Source: Nissabacter sp. SGAir0207 (GTDB taxonomy: Bacteria; Pseudomonadota; Gammaproteobacteria; Enterobacterales; Enterobacteriaceae). From it: a stretch of 64,000 nt of DNA. The notes beneath the pieces were generated by a model, which was given only the letters and a program-made list of their open reading frames with translations, was not told where the DNA came from and did not search any database. Shown in pieces: positions 17,989 to 27,574 of this stretch (positions within the stretch are counted from its first letter, which is position 1; every line of letters begins with the position of its first letter). Location of the stretch: contig NZ_CP028035.1 of assembly GCF_005491205.1 (NCBI RefSeq), forward strand, positions 2,604,001-2,668,000, given 5' to 3'. A program made the translations under genes and the position numbers.

Positions 17989-18768
17989 ATGAGGCGTTAT
18001 AGCATTGGCGAAGTGGCCGCGATCTGCGGCATTAACCCGGTTACCCTCCGGGCCTGGCAACGGCGCTACGGGCTGCTGAAACCCCAACGCACCGAGGGCG
18101 GGCATCGCCTGTTTGACGACGAGGATCTGGCGCGCATCCGCACCATCCTGACCTGGATCGAACGTGGCGTGCCGGTCGGCCAGGTGCGCGCGCTGCTGGA
18201 GAATGGCGGCGAGGTGGAGCAGGTTGGCGATGGCTGGGCGCAACTGACCGACGCCCTGCTGGTTGCCTTGCAGGGCGGCCAGCTCAACCGCCTGCGCCAG
18301 ATGCTGAATGAGTATGGCCGCGAATACCCGGCCGGCCAGTTGGTGGATCAGGTGCTGCGGCCGCTGCGCGCGCGCCTCGCCAGCGGCAACGTGCAGTTGC
18401 TGACGCTGCGCAGCCTGTTGGATGGCCTGCTGCTGGAGTACGCCGCCTTCTGCCTGACCGCAGGCCGCAAAACGCCCGGCGAGCACCTGATGATCATCGG
18501 CTGGGGCCGCGCTGACCGCGCCGATCTCTGGCTGGAGGGGCTAAAACGCAGCGAGGCGGGCGCGCGGGTTGAGGTGTTGACCGAACCGCTGGCCGCGCCG
18601 CAACTGGAACCCCTGCTGTGTGACCGCTTCGTGCTCTGGTCAGAGGGGCGGCTCAGCCCTGCCCAACAGCAGCAGTTTCTGGCCTGGCAGGCGCAGGGCC
18701 TGAATGTGGAGCTGATGGGGAGCGCCGCCACATTGCAGAGTGACGACTCAGGGTTGCCTGCGCAGTAA
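17989..18768 (+). CDS. mlrA: MerR-type regulator MlrA
   Basis: This 259-residue regulator has an N-terminal MerR winged helix (residues 1-70) that is nearly identical to E. coli MlrA in INPVTLRAWQRRYGLLKPQRT. It has a B12-binding-like C-terminal region seen in MlrA/BluR proteins. In E. coli MlrA activates csgD, hence curli and biofilm formation. The identification is strengthened by the neighbours yohO and yehW, which flank mlrA in E. coli. Here yedA is inserted between mlrA and yohO. GGGGAGAC precedes the ATG. Confidence 0.92.
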   Translation: MRRYSIGEVAAICGINPVTLRAWQRRYGLLKPQRTEGGHRLFDDEDLARIRTILTWIERGVPVGQVRALLENGGEVEQVGDGWAQLTDALLVALQGGQLNRLRQMLNEYGREYPAGQLVDQVLRPLRARLASGNVQLLTLRSLLDGLLLEYAAFCLTAGRKTPGEHLMIIGWGRADRADLWLEGLKRSEAGARVEVLTEPLAAPQLEPLLCDRFVLWSEGRLSPAQQQQFLAWQAQGLNVELMGSAATLQSDDSGLPAQ

Positions 18769-18872
18769 ATCGGTTTATTTCCCCCTCCCCCGCTTTTCTT
18801 GCGGCCTGCCTTGCGCAACCGGCCACAATCCTGTTAGCTATGGCCCTCTTTTTCCCGCCACGGATGATCACT

Positions 18873-19775
18873 ATGCCTCAACCTGCCTCGCGTGCCTTTT
18901 GGCTGCTGCTGGGAGCGCTATTCGCACTCTACTTTATTTGGGGTTCCACCTACTTCGCCATCCGGCTGGGGGTGGAGAGTTTCCCGCCGCTGACGATGGC
19001 TGGCCTGCGCTATCTGGTGGCGGGCATCCTGCTGTTCACCTTCCTGCGGCTGCGCGGCCACGCCCTGCCCACTGGCCGCGAGTGGCTGGCGGCCGGGGTG
19101 ATTGGCGTGCTGCTGCTGGCAGTGGGCAATGGGCTGGTGACCGTGGCGGAGCATATGCAGGTGCCCTCCGGCATCGCGGCGGTGATGGTCGCCACCGTGC
19201 CGCTGTTCACCCTCTGCTTCAGCCGCCTGTGGGGCATCGCGCACACGTGGGTGGAGTGGGCCGGGGTGGCGATTGGGCTGGTGGGGATCGTGCTGCTCAA
19301 CACCGGCCATAATCTGGTGGGGAACCCGCTGGGCGCGGTGCTGATCCTGATCGCTTCCTTGAGCTGGGCGTTCGGCTCGGTCTGGAGCGCGCGGCTGCCG
19401 CTGCCGAAGGGGCCGATGGCTGGCGCGGCGGAGATGCTGATCGCGGGCGGGGTGCTGCTGCTGGCTGGCCATTTACACGGCGAGCAGCTGACGGGCACCC
19501 CCTCCACCCGCAGCCTGCTGGCGCTGGGTTACCTGATCCTGTTTGGCTCGGTGATCGCCGTCAGCGCCTACATGTACCTGCTGAAAAATGTGCGCCCGGC
19601 GCTCGCCACCAGCTACGCCTACGTCAACCCGATGGTGGCGGTGCTGATTGGCATCAGCCTCGGCGGCGAGCGGCTCTCCGGCACCGAGTGGCTGGCGCTG
19701 GCGATCATCCTTGGCGCGGTGCTGATGGTGACGCTCGGCAAGCTGCTGTTCACCCGCCGGGACGGCACGGCGTAA
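18873..19775 (+). CDS. yedA: EamA family drug/metabolite exporter YedA
   Basis: This 300-residue inner-membrane protein has ten predicted hydrophobic segments in two EamA repeats. It is collinear with E. coli YedA: IWGSTYFAIRLGVESFPPL, VPSGIAAVMVATVPLFTLCFSRL and PALATSYAYVNPMVAVLIG are all kept. The transported compound is unknown. Three in-frame ATGs (18840, 18864, 18873) exist; I used the last because it matches the family's N-terminus. In E. coli yedA is far from mlrA, so its position here is an insertion relative to that map. Confidence 0.88.
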   Translation: MPQPASRAFWLLLGALFALYFIWGSTYFAIRLGVESFPPLTMAGLRYLVAGILLFTFLRLRGHALPTGREWLAAGVIGVLLLAVGNGLVTVAEHMQVPSGIAAVMVATVPLFTLCFSRLWGIAHTWVEWAGVAIGLVGIVLLNTGHNLVGNPLGAVLILIASLSWAFGSVWSARLPLPKGPMAGAAEMLIAGGVLLLAGHLHGEQLTGTPSTRSLLALGYLILFGSVIAVSAYMYLLKNVRPALATSYAYVNPMVAVLIGISLGGERLSGTEWLALAIILGAVLMVTLGKLLFTRRDGTA

Positions 19776-19781
19776 CGCCGC

Positions 19782-19821
19782 CCCCGCCAGCGGTTGCCTG
19801 GCGGGGGAAAGGCTCTATAAT
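19782..19821 (+). promoter_or_regulatory. Probable yohO promoter overlapping a yedA hairpin
   Basis: TTGCCT (19794-19799) and a perfect TATAAT (19816-19821) are 16 bp apart, placed 26 bases before the yohO start. The -35 element lies in the loop region of a strong hairpin (CCCCCGCCAG with CTGGCGGGGG) right after the yedA stop. The hairpin lacks a following T-run. Confidence 0.65.
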
Positions 19822-19847
19822 CCTGTTGCCAACCAAAGGAAGCTGAT

Positions 19848-19961
19848 ATGAAGAGTATCCCGAAAAAAGTGTTCATCATCGTGGTGTCACTGATGGCGCT
19901 TGGCGCGATCGGCGGCGTGATGCTGGCCGGTTACGCCATTGTCATCGGCCCGCCGGCCTGA
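19848..19961 (+). CDS. yohO: Small membrane protein YohO
   Basis: This 37-residue single-span protein is too short for usual gene finders. Its second half, MALGAIGGVMLAGYAIVI, matches E. coli YohO closely, and it lies between mlrA and yehW as in E. coli. The N-terminus is positively charged (MKSIPKK), consistent with N-in insertion. AAAGGAAG six bases before the ATG is a good ribosome site, and a consensus -10 box lies upstream. Function unknown. It is convergent with yehW, 4 bases apart. Confidence 0.9.
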   Translation: MKSIPKKVFIIVVSLMALGAIGGVMLAGYAIVIGPPA

Positions 19962-19965
19962 TCCG

Positions 19966-20727
19966 CTACGCCACCGGGCCGCGCCGCCGTTGCAGGGCGT
20001 CGGCCCAGCGCTCAAACAGCATATCCACCACAATCGCCAGCAGCGCCACCAGAATCGCCCCCTGTATCACATAGGCGGTGTTGAAGCCGCTCAAGCCAAT
20101 CACAATCGGCGAGCCAAGGCTCTGGGTGCCGACGCTGGAGGCGATCGCCGCCGTGCCAATGTTGATGATCACCGAGGTGCGGATACCGCTGACAATCACC
20201 GGCGCGGCCAGCGGCAGCTCCACGCGCGCCAGCATCTGCAAACGGCTCATGCCGACGCCCAGTGCCACCTCGCGGCTGGCGGCCGGTACCGAGGCCAGCC
20301 CGGCCAGCGTCCCCTGCACCACCGGCAGCAGGCCGTAGAGCACCAGCGCCAGAATCGCGGGCTGCGGGCCAAAACCCATCACCGGCACTGCCACCGCCAA
20401 CACCGCCACCGGCGGGAAGGTCTGGCCCATCGCCACCACCGTCTCCAGCAGCGGTCGGAAGGGCTTCCCCCACTCGCGGGTGACGGCAATCCCTGCCGCC
20501 ACGCCCACGCCCACCGCAATCAGGCTGGAGATCCCCACCAGCGTCAGGTGCGCCAGCACCAGTGACGGGAAGCTTTGTTGCAGGTAGAGCGGCCGTTGCA
20601 GCGTCGGGAACAGGCTGTGGAACACCCCGCCGAGCTGGCCCATGCCGAAGGTAAAGGCCAGCAACAGCGGCAGCGCCCAGAGCAGCGGCGAACGCAGCCG
20701 CCGCCAGCTACGCGTGGGGTGCGCCAT
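19966..20727 (-). CDS. yehW: Osmoprotectant-type ABC transporter permease YehW
   Basis: This 253-residue permease has about six membrane segments and the BPD-type loop [33 protein letters not shown]. It corresponds to E. coli YehW, one of two permeases of the OsmF importer. The open frame extends further upstream inside yehX, but the ATG at 20727 gives the expected length and a 20-base overlap with yehX, typical of translational coupling. It is the last gene of the osmF-yehYXW operon. Confidence 0.9.
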   Translation of the reverse strand: MAHPTRSWRRLRSPLLWALPLLLAFTFGMGQLGGVFHSLFPTLQRPLYLQQSFPSLVLAHLTLVGISSLIAVGVGVAAGIAVTREWGKPFRPLLETVVAMGQTFPPVAVLAVAVPVMGFGPQPAILALVLYGLLPVVQGTLAGLASVPAASREVALGVGMSRLQMLARVELPLAAPVIVSGIRTSVIINIGTAAIASSVGTQSLGSPIVIGLSGFNTAYVIQGAILVALLAIVVDMLFERWADALQRRRGPVA

Positions 20728-21652
20728 CGCCGCCCTCCTCCACCAGATCGGACAGGTGCAGCACGCCCAGCGGCGCGCCCGCGCCATCCACCACCGGCAG
20801 CACCTGCGCACCGCGCGCCACAAACAGCGACAGCGCCTCGCGCAGGCTAAGGCCGCCCTCAATGGGCGCGCCCGGTGCCTGCCCCGGCCTGACCCGCTGC
20901 GCCACCTGCCGCTGCGCCAGCAACTTGATGCCCAGATCGCTGCGGCCAAAGAACTCCCGCACAAAGGCGTTGGCTGGCCGCTCCAGCAGGTCGAGCGGCG
21001 CGCCCTGCTGCTGCACCCGCCCCTGATCGAGCAGCACGATGCGGTCGGCCAACGTCAGCGCCTCGTCGATGTCATGGGTCACCAGCACCACCGTACGCCC
21101 TAGCAACTGGTGGATGCGCGCCATCTCCTGTTGCAGCGCGCCGCGTGTCACCGGGTCCAGCGCACCGAACGGCTCATCCATCAGCAAGACCTCCGGGTCG
21201 GCGGCCAGCGCGCGCGCCACCCCGACCCGCTGCTGTTGGCCGCCAGAGAGCTGGTGTGGGTAGCGCTTTAAGAACGCCTCATCCAGATGCAACAGCCCCA
21301 GCAGTTCGCGCACGCGGGCGCGGATTTTTGCCGTCGGCCACTTCAGCAGGCGCGGCACGGTGGCGATATTCTGCTCCACTGTCCAATGCGGGAACAGGCC
21401 GATGGACTGGATGGCATACCCCATCCGCCGCCGCAGGTCTTCCGGCTTGAAGGCGTGGATCGCCTCGCCAGCGAACAGGATTTCGCCGTGATCTGGCTCC
21501 ACCAGCCGGTTGATCATCTTCAGGGTGGTGGATTTGCCGGAGCCGGAGGTGCCAATCAGCACCGTGAATTCGCCGTCGGCGATGTTGAGCGTCAACGCGT
21601 CCACCACCGGCTTGCCGCCATAGGTTTTGCTTACCTGGGAAAACTGGATCAT
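20708..21652 (-). CDS. yehX: Osmoprotectant-type ABC transporter ATP-binding protein YehX
   Basis: This 314-residue ATPase has Walker [10 protein letters not shown] near residues 34-42, signature LSGGQ near 136-140, Walker B VLLMDE, and a C-terminal CBS-like segment ending [11 protein letters not shown]. It belongs to the OpuCA/ProV-like quaternary-amine family. I used the ATG at 21652, which begins [11 protein letters not shown] and overlaps the yehY stop by 4 bases; the frame continues upstream in yehY shadow. It powers the YehW/YehY channel with OsmF as receptor. Confidence 0.93.
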   Translation of the reverse strand: MIQFSQVSKTYGGKPVVDALTLNIADGEFTVLIGTSGSGKSTTLKMINRLVEPDHGEILFAGEAIHAFKPEDLRRRMGYAIQSIGLFPHWTVEQNIATVPRLLKWPTAKIRARVRELLGLLHLDEAFLKRYPHQLSGGQQQRVGVARALAADPEVLLMDEPFGALDPVTRGALQQEMARIHQLLGRTVVLVTHDIDEALTLADRIVLLDQGRVQQQGAPLDLLERPANAFVREFFGRSDLGIKLLAQRQVAQRVRPGQAPGAPIEGGLSLREALSLFVARGAQVLPVVDGAGAPLGVLHLSDLVEEGGDGAPHA

Positions 21653-22821
21653 CTGCGCGAGGGTTCCAAAACAGAGACAAGAAGGGTGAACAGGCCATCG
21701 ATCACCACGGCCAGCAGCACCACCGGGATCACCCCCAGCAGCACCAGATCCAGCGCGCTGCTCAGCAGCCCCTGGAACATGATGGCCCCAAAACCGCCAG
21801 CGCCAATCAGCGCCGCCACCATCGCCATGCCGACGGTCTGTACCGCCACTACCCGCACACCGGCCAGAATGACCGGCAGCGCCAGCGGCAGCTCCACCCG
21901 GCGCAGCAGTTGGCCGCGCGTCATGCCCATGCCGCGCGCCGACTCCAGTACCTGTGGCGGCACCGCCTGCAAGCCAGCCACCACGCTGCGCACCAGCGGC
22001 AGCAGCGCGTAGAGCACCAGCGCGATGATCGCCGGCGCGCGGCCAATGCCGCTGATACCGGCGCGCGCCAGCCACGGGAAGGCAGCCGCCAGCCCGGCCA
22101 GCGGTGCCAGCAGCAGGCCAAACAGGGCGATGGAGGGGATGGTCTGGATAATGTTGAGCAGCGGGAACAGCGGCCCGCGCCAGCGCACAGAGCGGGCGCA
22201 GAGCACGCCGAGCGGCAGGCCGATCAGCAGCGCTGGCACCAGCGTACCCGCCAGCAGCCCAAGGTGCTGCCACAGCGCCTCGTGGAACACGTCGGCACGG
22301 TTGTCATACTCCTGGAGCAGCGAGAGCGCGTTGAGTTGCCCGCTCGCCAGCAGCGCCACCACCGGCAGCGCCATCTGCGCATTGAGCAGCAGCCGCCAGC
22401 CCCGGTGGGTGGTCAGGCGTGACACCGCGTCGGCTCCCGCCAGCACGCAGAGCGCCGCCGCCGCCCAGTAACCGCCGCCGAGCGAGGTGCGCGCGATGCC
22501 GTCGCCATCACCGGCCAGCAGCGTGGCCGCCGTGCCAGCAACAGCGGTCAGGCCATAGAGCAGCCCCTCCGCCAGCAGCAGCGTCAGCAGGGCGCGCCAG
22601 CGCGCCGGGGGCAGCAGCGCCAGCACCAGCAACCCGGCCAACGGCAGCCCCAGTAGCGCGCCGCCGCCCTGCGGCAGTGCCAGCAGCCCTATCGCCCGGC
22701 CGGAGACCAGCCGGTTTGGCGCGTGGCTGACCAGCCCCAGCCCGCCGAGCGCCAGCACCATCAGCGCCAGCAGCAGCAACAGCACCGGATTGACGCCCCG
22801 GCGCATACCCGGCCCGGCCAT
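21649..22821 (-). CDS. yehY: Osmoprotectant-type ABC transporter permease YehY
   Basis: This 390-residue permease has an N-terminal extension of several hydrophobic segments (about residues 10-170) before the conserved permease core. The core's EAA-like loop is SARGMGMTRGQLLRRVELPLALPVILAGVRV. This long architecture is that of E. coli YehY. The start codon overlaps the osmF stop (TAATG), and its end overlaps the yehX start, giving a tightly packed operon. Confidence 0.92.
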   Translation of the reverse strand: MAGPGMRRGVNPVLLLLLALMVLALGGLGLVSHAPNRLVSGRAIGLLALPQGGGALLGLPLAGLLVLALLPPARWRALLTLLLAEGLLYGLTAVAGTAATLLAGDGDGIARTSLGGGYWAAAALCVLAGADAVSRLTTHRGWRLLLNAQMALPVVALLASGQLNALSLLQEYDNRADVFHEALWQHLGLLAGTLVPALLIGLPLGVLCARSVRWRGPLFPLLNIIQTIPSIALFGLLLAPLAGLAAAFPWLARAGISGIGRAPAIIALVLYALLPLVRSVVAGLQAVPPQVLESARGMGMTRGQLLRRVELPLALPVILAGVRVVAVQTVGMAMVAALIGAGGFGAIMFQGLLSSALDLVLLGVIPVVLLAVVIDGLFTLLVSVLEPSRR

Positions 22822-23741
22822 TACTTCACGAAGCCGTGGTCTTGCAGGTATTTGGCCGCCACTTTTTTGGCGTCACGCCCGCCGACGGCGATCTGCGCAT
22901 TCAGCTTTTGCAGCGTCGGGCCGTCAAGGGAGGCGAACACCGGTTTCAGCAGCGCCGGAATGTTCTTGTGCTGGTTGAGCGCCGCCTCGCGGATAATTGG
23001 CGCGGGCGCGTAGATTGGCTGCACGTTCTGCGGATCGTCCAGCGTTTGCAGGCCAAGCGCCGCCACCGGGCCGTCGGTGCCGTAGGCCATCGCAGCGTTG
23101 ACGCCGGAGGTCTGCTCCGCCGCCGCCTTGATGGTGACCGCCGTGTCGCCACCGGCCAGTGACAGCAACTGATCCTGTTTCAGCGTGAAGTGGTAGGCCT
23201 GTTGGAAGGCCGGCAGCGCGTCCGGCCGCTCAATGAACTCCGCCGAGGCGGCTAGCTTGAAGTTGCCGCCGCCGCTGATGTACTTGCCCAGATCCTCGAG
23301 GGTCTTCAGGTTGTTCTGCTGCGCCAGATCCTGTCGCACGGCGATGGTCCAGGTATTGTTCGCTGGCGCGGCGTCGAGCCAGACGATCTTGTTCTGTTCG
23401 TAGTCGAGCTGTTTTACCTTCTCGTAGCCAGCCTGCGCATTTTTCCACGCCGGGTCACTCTCCTGTGAGAAGAAGAACGCGCCATTGCCGGTGTACTCCG
23501 GGTAGATATCAATCTCACCAGCGGTGATCGCCCCGCGCACCACCTTGGTGTTGCCGAGTTGCAAGCGGTTGGTGGTCTGGATGCCGTTGGCTTCCAGCAC
23601 CTGGATGATAAGGTTGCCGAGCAGCGATCCCTCGGTGTCAATTTTGGAACCGACGCGCACTGGCTCGGCCGCCTGCGCCAGGCCAGCCACGGCCATTAAT
23701 GCCGCCGCCAGCCAACGGCCACGGAAAGGGGAACGGGACAT
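22821..23741 (-). CDS. osmF: Periplasmic osmoprotectant-binding protein OsmF
   Basis: This 306-residue precursor has a signal peptide ending AQAAE and a QAT/OpuAC-type substrate-binding fold. VGSKIDTEGSLLGNLI, EIDIYPEYTGNGAFFF and AYGTDGPVAALGLQTLDDP are characteristic. The length matches E. coli OsmF (YehZ). In E. coli and Salmonella this system is RpoS-linked and induced by osmotic or acid stress; its substrate is reported as low-affinity betaine or a related osmolyte. It is the first gene of the operon; its promoter should lie in 23742-23915 but no clear boxes were assigned. Confidence 0.93.
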   Translation of the reverse strand: MSRSPFRGRWLAAALMAVAGLAQAAEPVRVGSKIDTEGSLLGNLIIQVLEANGIQTTNRLQLGNTKVVRGAITAGEIDIYPEYTGNGAFFFSQESDPAWKNAQAGYEKVKQLDYEQNKIVWLDAAPANNTWTIAVRQDLAQQNNLKTLEDLGKYISGGGNFKLAASAEFIERPDALPAFQQAYHFTLKQDQLLSLAGGDTAVTIKAAAEQTSGVNAAMAYGTDGPVAALGLQTLDDPQNVQPIYAPAPIIREAALNQHKNIPALLKPVFASLDGPTLQKLNAQIAVGGRDAKKVAAKYLQDHGFVK

Positions 23742-23915
23742 GGTGACTCCTCCTGATTGTTATGGCGTGCTGCCCTGGATAAACACGCTGACACTCAAAA
23801 GGATAGCCGCGATTCCCCGGCTGACCAGCCCGGAGGGCGCGGGGTGCGACAAAAGGGGGATTTTCAGACGATGCGTACCCCGCCAGCCCAAGGCCAGCGG
23901 GGGTCACTCAGGGGA

Positions 23916-24923
23916 TCAGAAGCCTTCCAGCACCAGCTTGCCGCGTGCCTTGCCAGACTCGATCAGCGCATGGGCGCGCTTGAGGTTATCGGCATTGATG
24001 GTGCCGAAGTGCTGGCCAAGGGTAGTGCTGAGCGTGCCCTCATCCAGCAGCGCGGCGACGCGGTTCAGCAGTTCATGCTGCTTGATCATGTCGTCGGTTT
24101 CGAACATTGAGCGGGTGAACATCAGCTCCCAGTGCAGCGAGATCGCCTTGCGCTTCAGCGGCGTGGCGTCCAGCGTGGCCGGGTCATCAATCAGCCCCAG
24201 CTTGCCCTGCGGCGCCAGCACCTCCACCAGCTGTGCGTAGTGGCTGTCGGTGTGAGTCAGGCTGGCGACGTGGGTCACCTGATTGATGCCGAGGTTCTCT
24301 AGCTGTGCCGCCAGCGGCTGGTGATGGTCAATCACATGGTGCGCGCCGAGCTGGCGCACCCAGTCGTGAGTCTCCGGGCGCGAGGCGGTGCCAACCACCG
24401 TCATTTTCGTCAACTGGCGTGCCAGTTGGGTCAGGATAGAGCCAACGCCACCGGCCGCGCCGACAATCAACAGCACATCGCCCTCGCCGCCCTGCTCCGG
24501 CACGCCGAGGCGGTCAAACAGCAGCTCCCAGGCGGTGATGGAGGTGAGTGGCAGCGCGGCGCTGTCAGCAAAGCCCAGCGAGGCTGGCTTGCGGCCCACG
24601 ATGCGCTCATCGACCAGATGCAGCTCGCTGTAACAACCGGGGCGGATAATGGAACCGGCATAGAACACCTCGTCGCCCGGCTTGAACAGCGTCACCTCTG
24701 GCCCCACCGACTCCACCACGCCAGCCACGTCCCAGCCCAGCACCCGCGGCCCGTTGGTTTCACCGCCAGCGCGCACCTTGGTGTCCACCGGGTTAACCGA
24801 GATCGCCTTCACCTGCACCCGCAGGTCACGCGCGCCCGGCTGCGGCGCCGGCAGGTCGGTATCAAACAGCGCACGCGCATCATCAATCGGCAGGCCGGAT
24901 TGTTCATAGGCTATCGCTTTCAT
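23916..24923 (-). CDS. MDR-family zinc-independent-type quinone/alcohol oxidoreductase
   Basis: This 335-residue medium-chain dehydrogenase/reductase has the N-terminal GroES-like domain (AISVNPVDTKVRAG) and a Rossmann NADPH site, VGAAGGVGSILTQLA, near residues 150-164. The GHE zinc-ligand motif of true alcohol dehydrogenases is absent, so an NADPH:quinone or enone reductase role is more likely. The ATG at 24923 has GGAAG upstream. It is divergent from a LysR gene 142 bases away, the usual layout for a regulator and its target. Confidence 0.85.
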   Translation of the reverse strand: MKAIAYEQSGLPIDDARALFDTDLPAPQPGARDLRVQVKAISVNPVDTKVRAGGETNGPRVLGWDVAGVVESVGPEVTLFKPGDEVFYAGSIIRPGCYSELHLVDERIVGRKPASLGFADSAALPLTSITAWELLFDRLGVPEQGGEGDVLLIVGAAGGVGSILTQLARQLTKMTVVGTASRPETHDWVRQLGAHHVIDHHQPLAAQLENLGINQVTHVASLTHTDSHYAQLVEVLAPQGKLGLIDDPATLDATPLKRKAISLHWELMFTRSMFETDDMIKQHELLNRVAALLDEGTLSTTLGQHFGTINADNLKRAHALIESGKARGKLVLEGF

Positions 24924-24952
24924 TTTCACTTCCTCGCAATTATGGTGTGGCA

Positions 24953-24968
24953 GTGCGCCGCGGCGCAC
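24953..24968. promoter_or_regulatory. 16-bp perfect palindrome in the oxidoreductase/LysR gap
   Basis: GTGCGCCGCGGCGCAC is a perfect palindrome 30 bases upstream of the oxidoreductase start, in the divergent intergenic region. It could be an operator or simply a GC-rich hairpin. It does not have the T-N11-A form usual for LysR proteins. Confidence 0.3.
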
Positions 24969-25065
24969 CTCAATGGCCGAAGCCGGGTATGACCCAAGCA
25001 TAGCCGCCCTCCACAGGCCGGATACAGCCGCGCCACAGAACAACAGTTTCATGACAGGAGTGAAA

Positions 25066-25992
25066 ATGATCAGACTTGATGACCTGGCGCTGTTTGTCCG
25101 CACGGCGGCGGTGGGCAGTTTCTCCAACGCGGCGCGGGAGGCCGATCTGCTGCCGGCGCAGGTGAGTGCCGCCATCAAGCGGCTGGAGGGCGAGCTGGGG
25201 GCGCGGCTGTTTGCCCGCTCCACCCGTAGCCTGCGGCTGACGGCGGAGGGGGAACAATATTTGCCCTACGCCAGTGAGGCGCTGGCAACGCTGGCGGCCG
25301 GGCAGTCAGTGCTGCGCCGCGAGCCGGAGCACCTCAACGGCATCCTGCAACTGGCCGCCCCCTCCGATCTGGGGCGCAATGTGCTGCTGCCGACCCTTAG
25401 CGCCTTCCGCCGCGCCCATCCGCGGTTGACGCTGCGGCTGTTCCTCTCCGATCAGGTTACGGATGTGTTCAAAGACCCGGTGGATGTGGCGCTGCGCTAC
25501 GGCCAGCCGGAGGATGCCAGTTTTGTTGCCCTGCCGTTGGCGGCGGAGAACCGGAGGGTGGCGGTGGCCTCCCCGGACTATCTGCGCCGTCATGGCCGCC
25601 CGACGACCCCGGCGGAACTGGCTGACCACGCCTGTCTGGTGTTTGTGCTGCATGGCCGGGTCTATGACCGCTGGGCGTTCCACCCGCTGGCCGGGCAGCC
25701 GCAGGTGGTGGCGGTCAACAGCGCGCTGATGAGCGACGACGCCGATGTGGTACGGCGCTGGGCGATCGCCGGTGAGGGCATCGCCTATAAATCCTGGCTG
25801 GATGTGTGCGACGACGTGCAGGCCGGTCGGCTGGTGACGCTGTTTGGTGGGGCACTGGGTGAGCCGGTACCGCTCAACCTGATCTGCCCGCACCGCGACC
25901 AGTTCTCGCCAGCGGTGCGGCAGTTGCATACCGTGCTCAAGCAGCAGTGTGACCTGCTGCTGGCAGCACTGCCCAAGGGCAATGCTGCCTGA
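25066..25992 (+). CDS. LysR family transcriptional regulator
   Basis: This 308-residue regulator has the LysR winged helix at residues 1-60 (LFVRTAAVGSFSNAARE, VSAAIKRLEGELGARLFAR) and a periplasmic-binding-like effector domain (about 90-295). GTG/ATG choices exist upstream, but the ATG at 25066 matches the family N-terminus and has CAGGAG before it. It is divergently transcribed from the MDR oxidoreductase, which it probably regulates. The inducer is unknown. Confidence 0.9.
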   Translation: MIRLDDLALFVRTAAVGSFSNAAREADLLPAQVSAAIKRLEGELGARLFARSTRSLRLTAEGEQYLPYASEALATLAAGQSVLRREPEHLNGILQLAAPSDLGRNVLLPTLSAFRRAHPRLTLRLFLSDQVTDVFKDPVDVALRYGQPEDASFVALPLAAENRRVAVASPDYLRRHGRPTTPAELADHACLVFVLHGRVYDRWAFHPLAGQPQVVAVNSALMSDDADVVRRWAIAGEGIAYKSWLDVCDDVQAGRLVTLFGGALGEPVPLNLICPHRDQFSPAVRQLHTVLKQQCDLLLAALPKGNAA

Positions 25993-26028
25993 GGTCAGGG
26001 GAGTGTGGCTGGTGTCGAGGCGGCAGGT

Positions 26029-27312
26029 TTAATCCAGCTTTTTTTCAATGAGTGACCAAAGTTGCCGCAGCCGCTTAATATACAGGTCATCTGTGATCAC
26101 CATAACCACATCATCCAGAACATCTTTTGGTGGGCCTAGCCCGCCCTTCCCTATCCGTGTGCCATCTGGCAGGGCCACGGGTTCCAGCTCTCCCAACAAA
26201 ATATGGTAGATCTCTTCACGCAGCCTGGGATCGCGGCCAATATTTTCCAAATCAAACACCGTGCGGATATTAATGGCGCGTAACAGCCGGGTCTTTTTGG
26301 AACCAACGGCAATGATCAATTGCGCTTGCGCAATCCAGTCAATCACCTCATACAGGCCATAGGGGGTCTCAACAAATATCTGGATAGGGTTGGCCGTCGC
26401 CAGATTTTGCACATCCTCAATTTCAAACTCACTAAGCCGGAACTTCATATAGGGATCGATGCCGATAATCATATCCAGCGGATACTCCTTCATCAGCCGC
26501 TTATCATCGCCATCCACCCGACGCAGCGCCAACGAGGGAAACCGCGCCACCAGCAGATCAATAAAGGCCAGCGGGAACAACCCCACCAATAGCGCAATGG
26601 CGATGATCAAGAGCGTGGCTTGCCCGGTCTTGCGCACCGCCTCCTCAGCACTGCTGACACTCTCAACCGCTGGCATAATGGTCGTAACCAGTGCCGGATT
26701 GGGGGGCGACATCTGCACCATAGCGCTGGTCGGCTTTACCTCCTCCTTTTCGATGCTATGGAAGACGCCGCTGTAATAGACTGCGCCGACGATCACCAGC
26801 GAGAGTAGGATGCGATAAAAGGCGCGGAAGTAGGAGAGTGGTGACAGGTCATAATTGGCAACCCGACGCAGCAAATAGTTCAGGGTCCAGAGAAATGCGC
26901 CTAAAAAGGTAAAGGCAAATACCAGACGGCTGAGATTTTTGGTCTGGTGCAATGTATTAAAATCTTCCCCATAAAGCTCGTTGAATACCAAAAGAGAGAT
27001 AAAAAAGCAGCTTGAGGTTAAGGCAACATAGAGCAGCACTGGCAAAAAATAGTTAATGTTGTTTTCCAACTCGCCTGCTATCTCATTATCTTCATCTTGC
27101 TTGATATGATATTTATGTTTGACCACCTCAAAGGAGGGGAGCAGAGATCCGCCAAGATCTTTGAAGTTTAATGATTTCTCTAAGTCCAGAAGCCGTCTTG
27201 CGCGCATCGCCCGGGTATTTTTACGGCTTAATGAGATACCAAATGGCACCCCAGCTCCCAATAGCAATGAAATAATGATCAGCAGAGTATAGTGATTTGT
27301 GAAAATATCCAT
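26029..27312 (-). CDS. Uncharacterised integral membrane protein
   Basis: I do not recognise this 427-residue protein. It has an N-terminal hydrophobic segment (about 8-27), two segments near 88-110 and 128-148, another near 165-185, and one near 233-255. A soluble C-terminal domain of about 165 residues follows. That domain contains FEIEDVQNLATANPIQIFVETPYGLYEVIDWIAQAQ and LLRAINIRTVFDLENIG, which look like paired helix-hairpin-helix-type segments. The gene is visibly richer in A/T than its neighbours. It stands alone between the LysR gene and the suppressor-of-fused-like gene. Confidence 0.75.
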   Translation of the reverse strand: MDIFTNHYTLLIIISLLLGAGVPFGISLSRKNTRAMRARRLLDLEKSLNFKDLGGSLLPSFEVVKHKYHIKQDEDNEIAGELENNINYFLPVLLYVALTSSCFFISLLVFNELYGEDFNTLHQTKNLSRLVFAFTFLGAFLWTLNYLLRRVANYDLSPLSYFRAFYRILLSLVIVGAVYYSGVFHSIEKEEVKPTSAMVQMSPPNPALVTTIMPAVESVSSAEEAVRKTGQATLLIIAIALLVGLFPLAFIDLLVARFPSLALRRVDGDDKRLMKEYPLDMIIGIDPYMKFRLSEFEIEDVQNLATANPIQIFVETPYGLYEVIDWIAQAQLIIAVGSKKTRLLRAINIRTVFDLENIGRDPRLREEIYHILLGELEPVALPDGTRIGKGGLGPPKDVLDDVVMVITDDLYIKRLRQLWSLIEKKLD

Positions 27313-27574
27313 ACGTCCCCCTACCTATGCAGAGGCGATGATAACCTGATGCTCTCCAGACATCAGGCGGGTCTGTTAAACAGCTAAATTAACCCTTCTG
27401 GTGTACACCTCAATTTCCGCTTCGGATAATAATAATAATTTATATCGGTGCTTTTTTTGATAAGGGCGCAGCATAATCTATAGCAAGTGAATGATTCACT
27501 TAGCTAATAATTGATTAATGTGAAAATGATAAGCGTGATGAATTTGAAGGGGAGCTGCTGCTCCCCCTGTAGTA

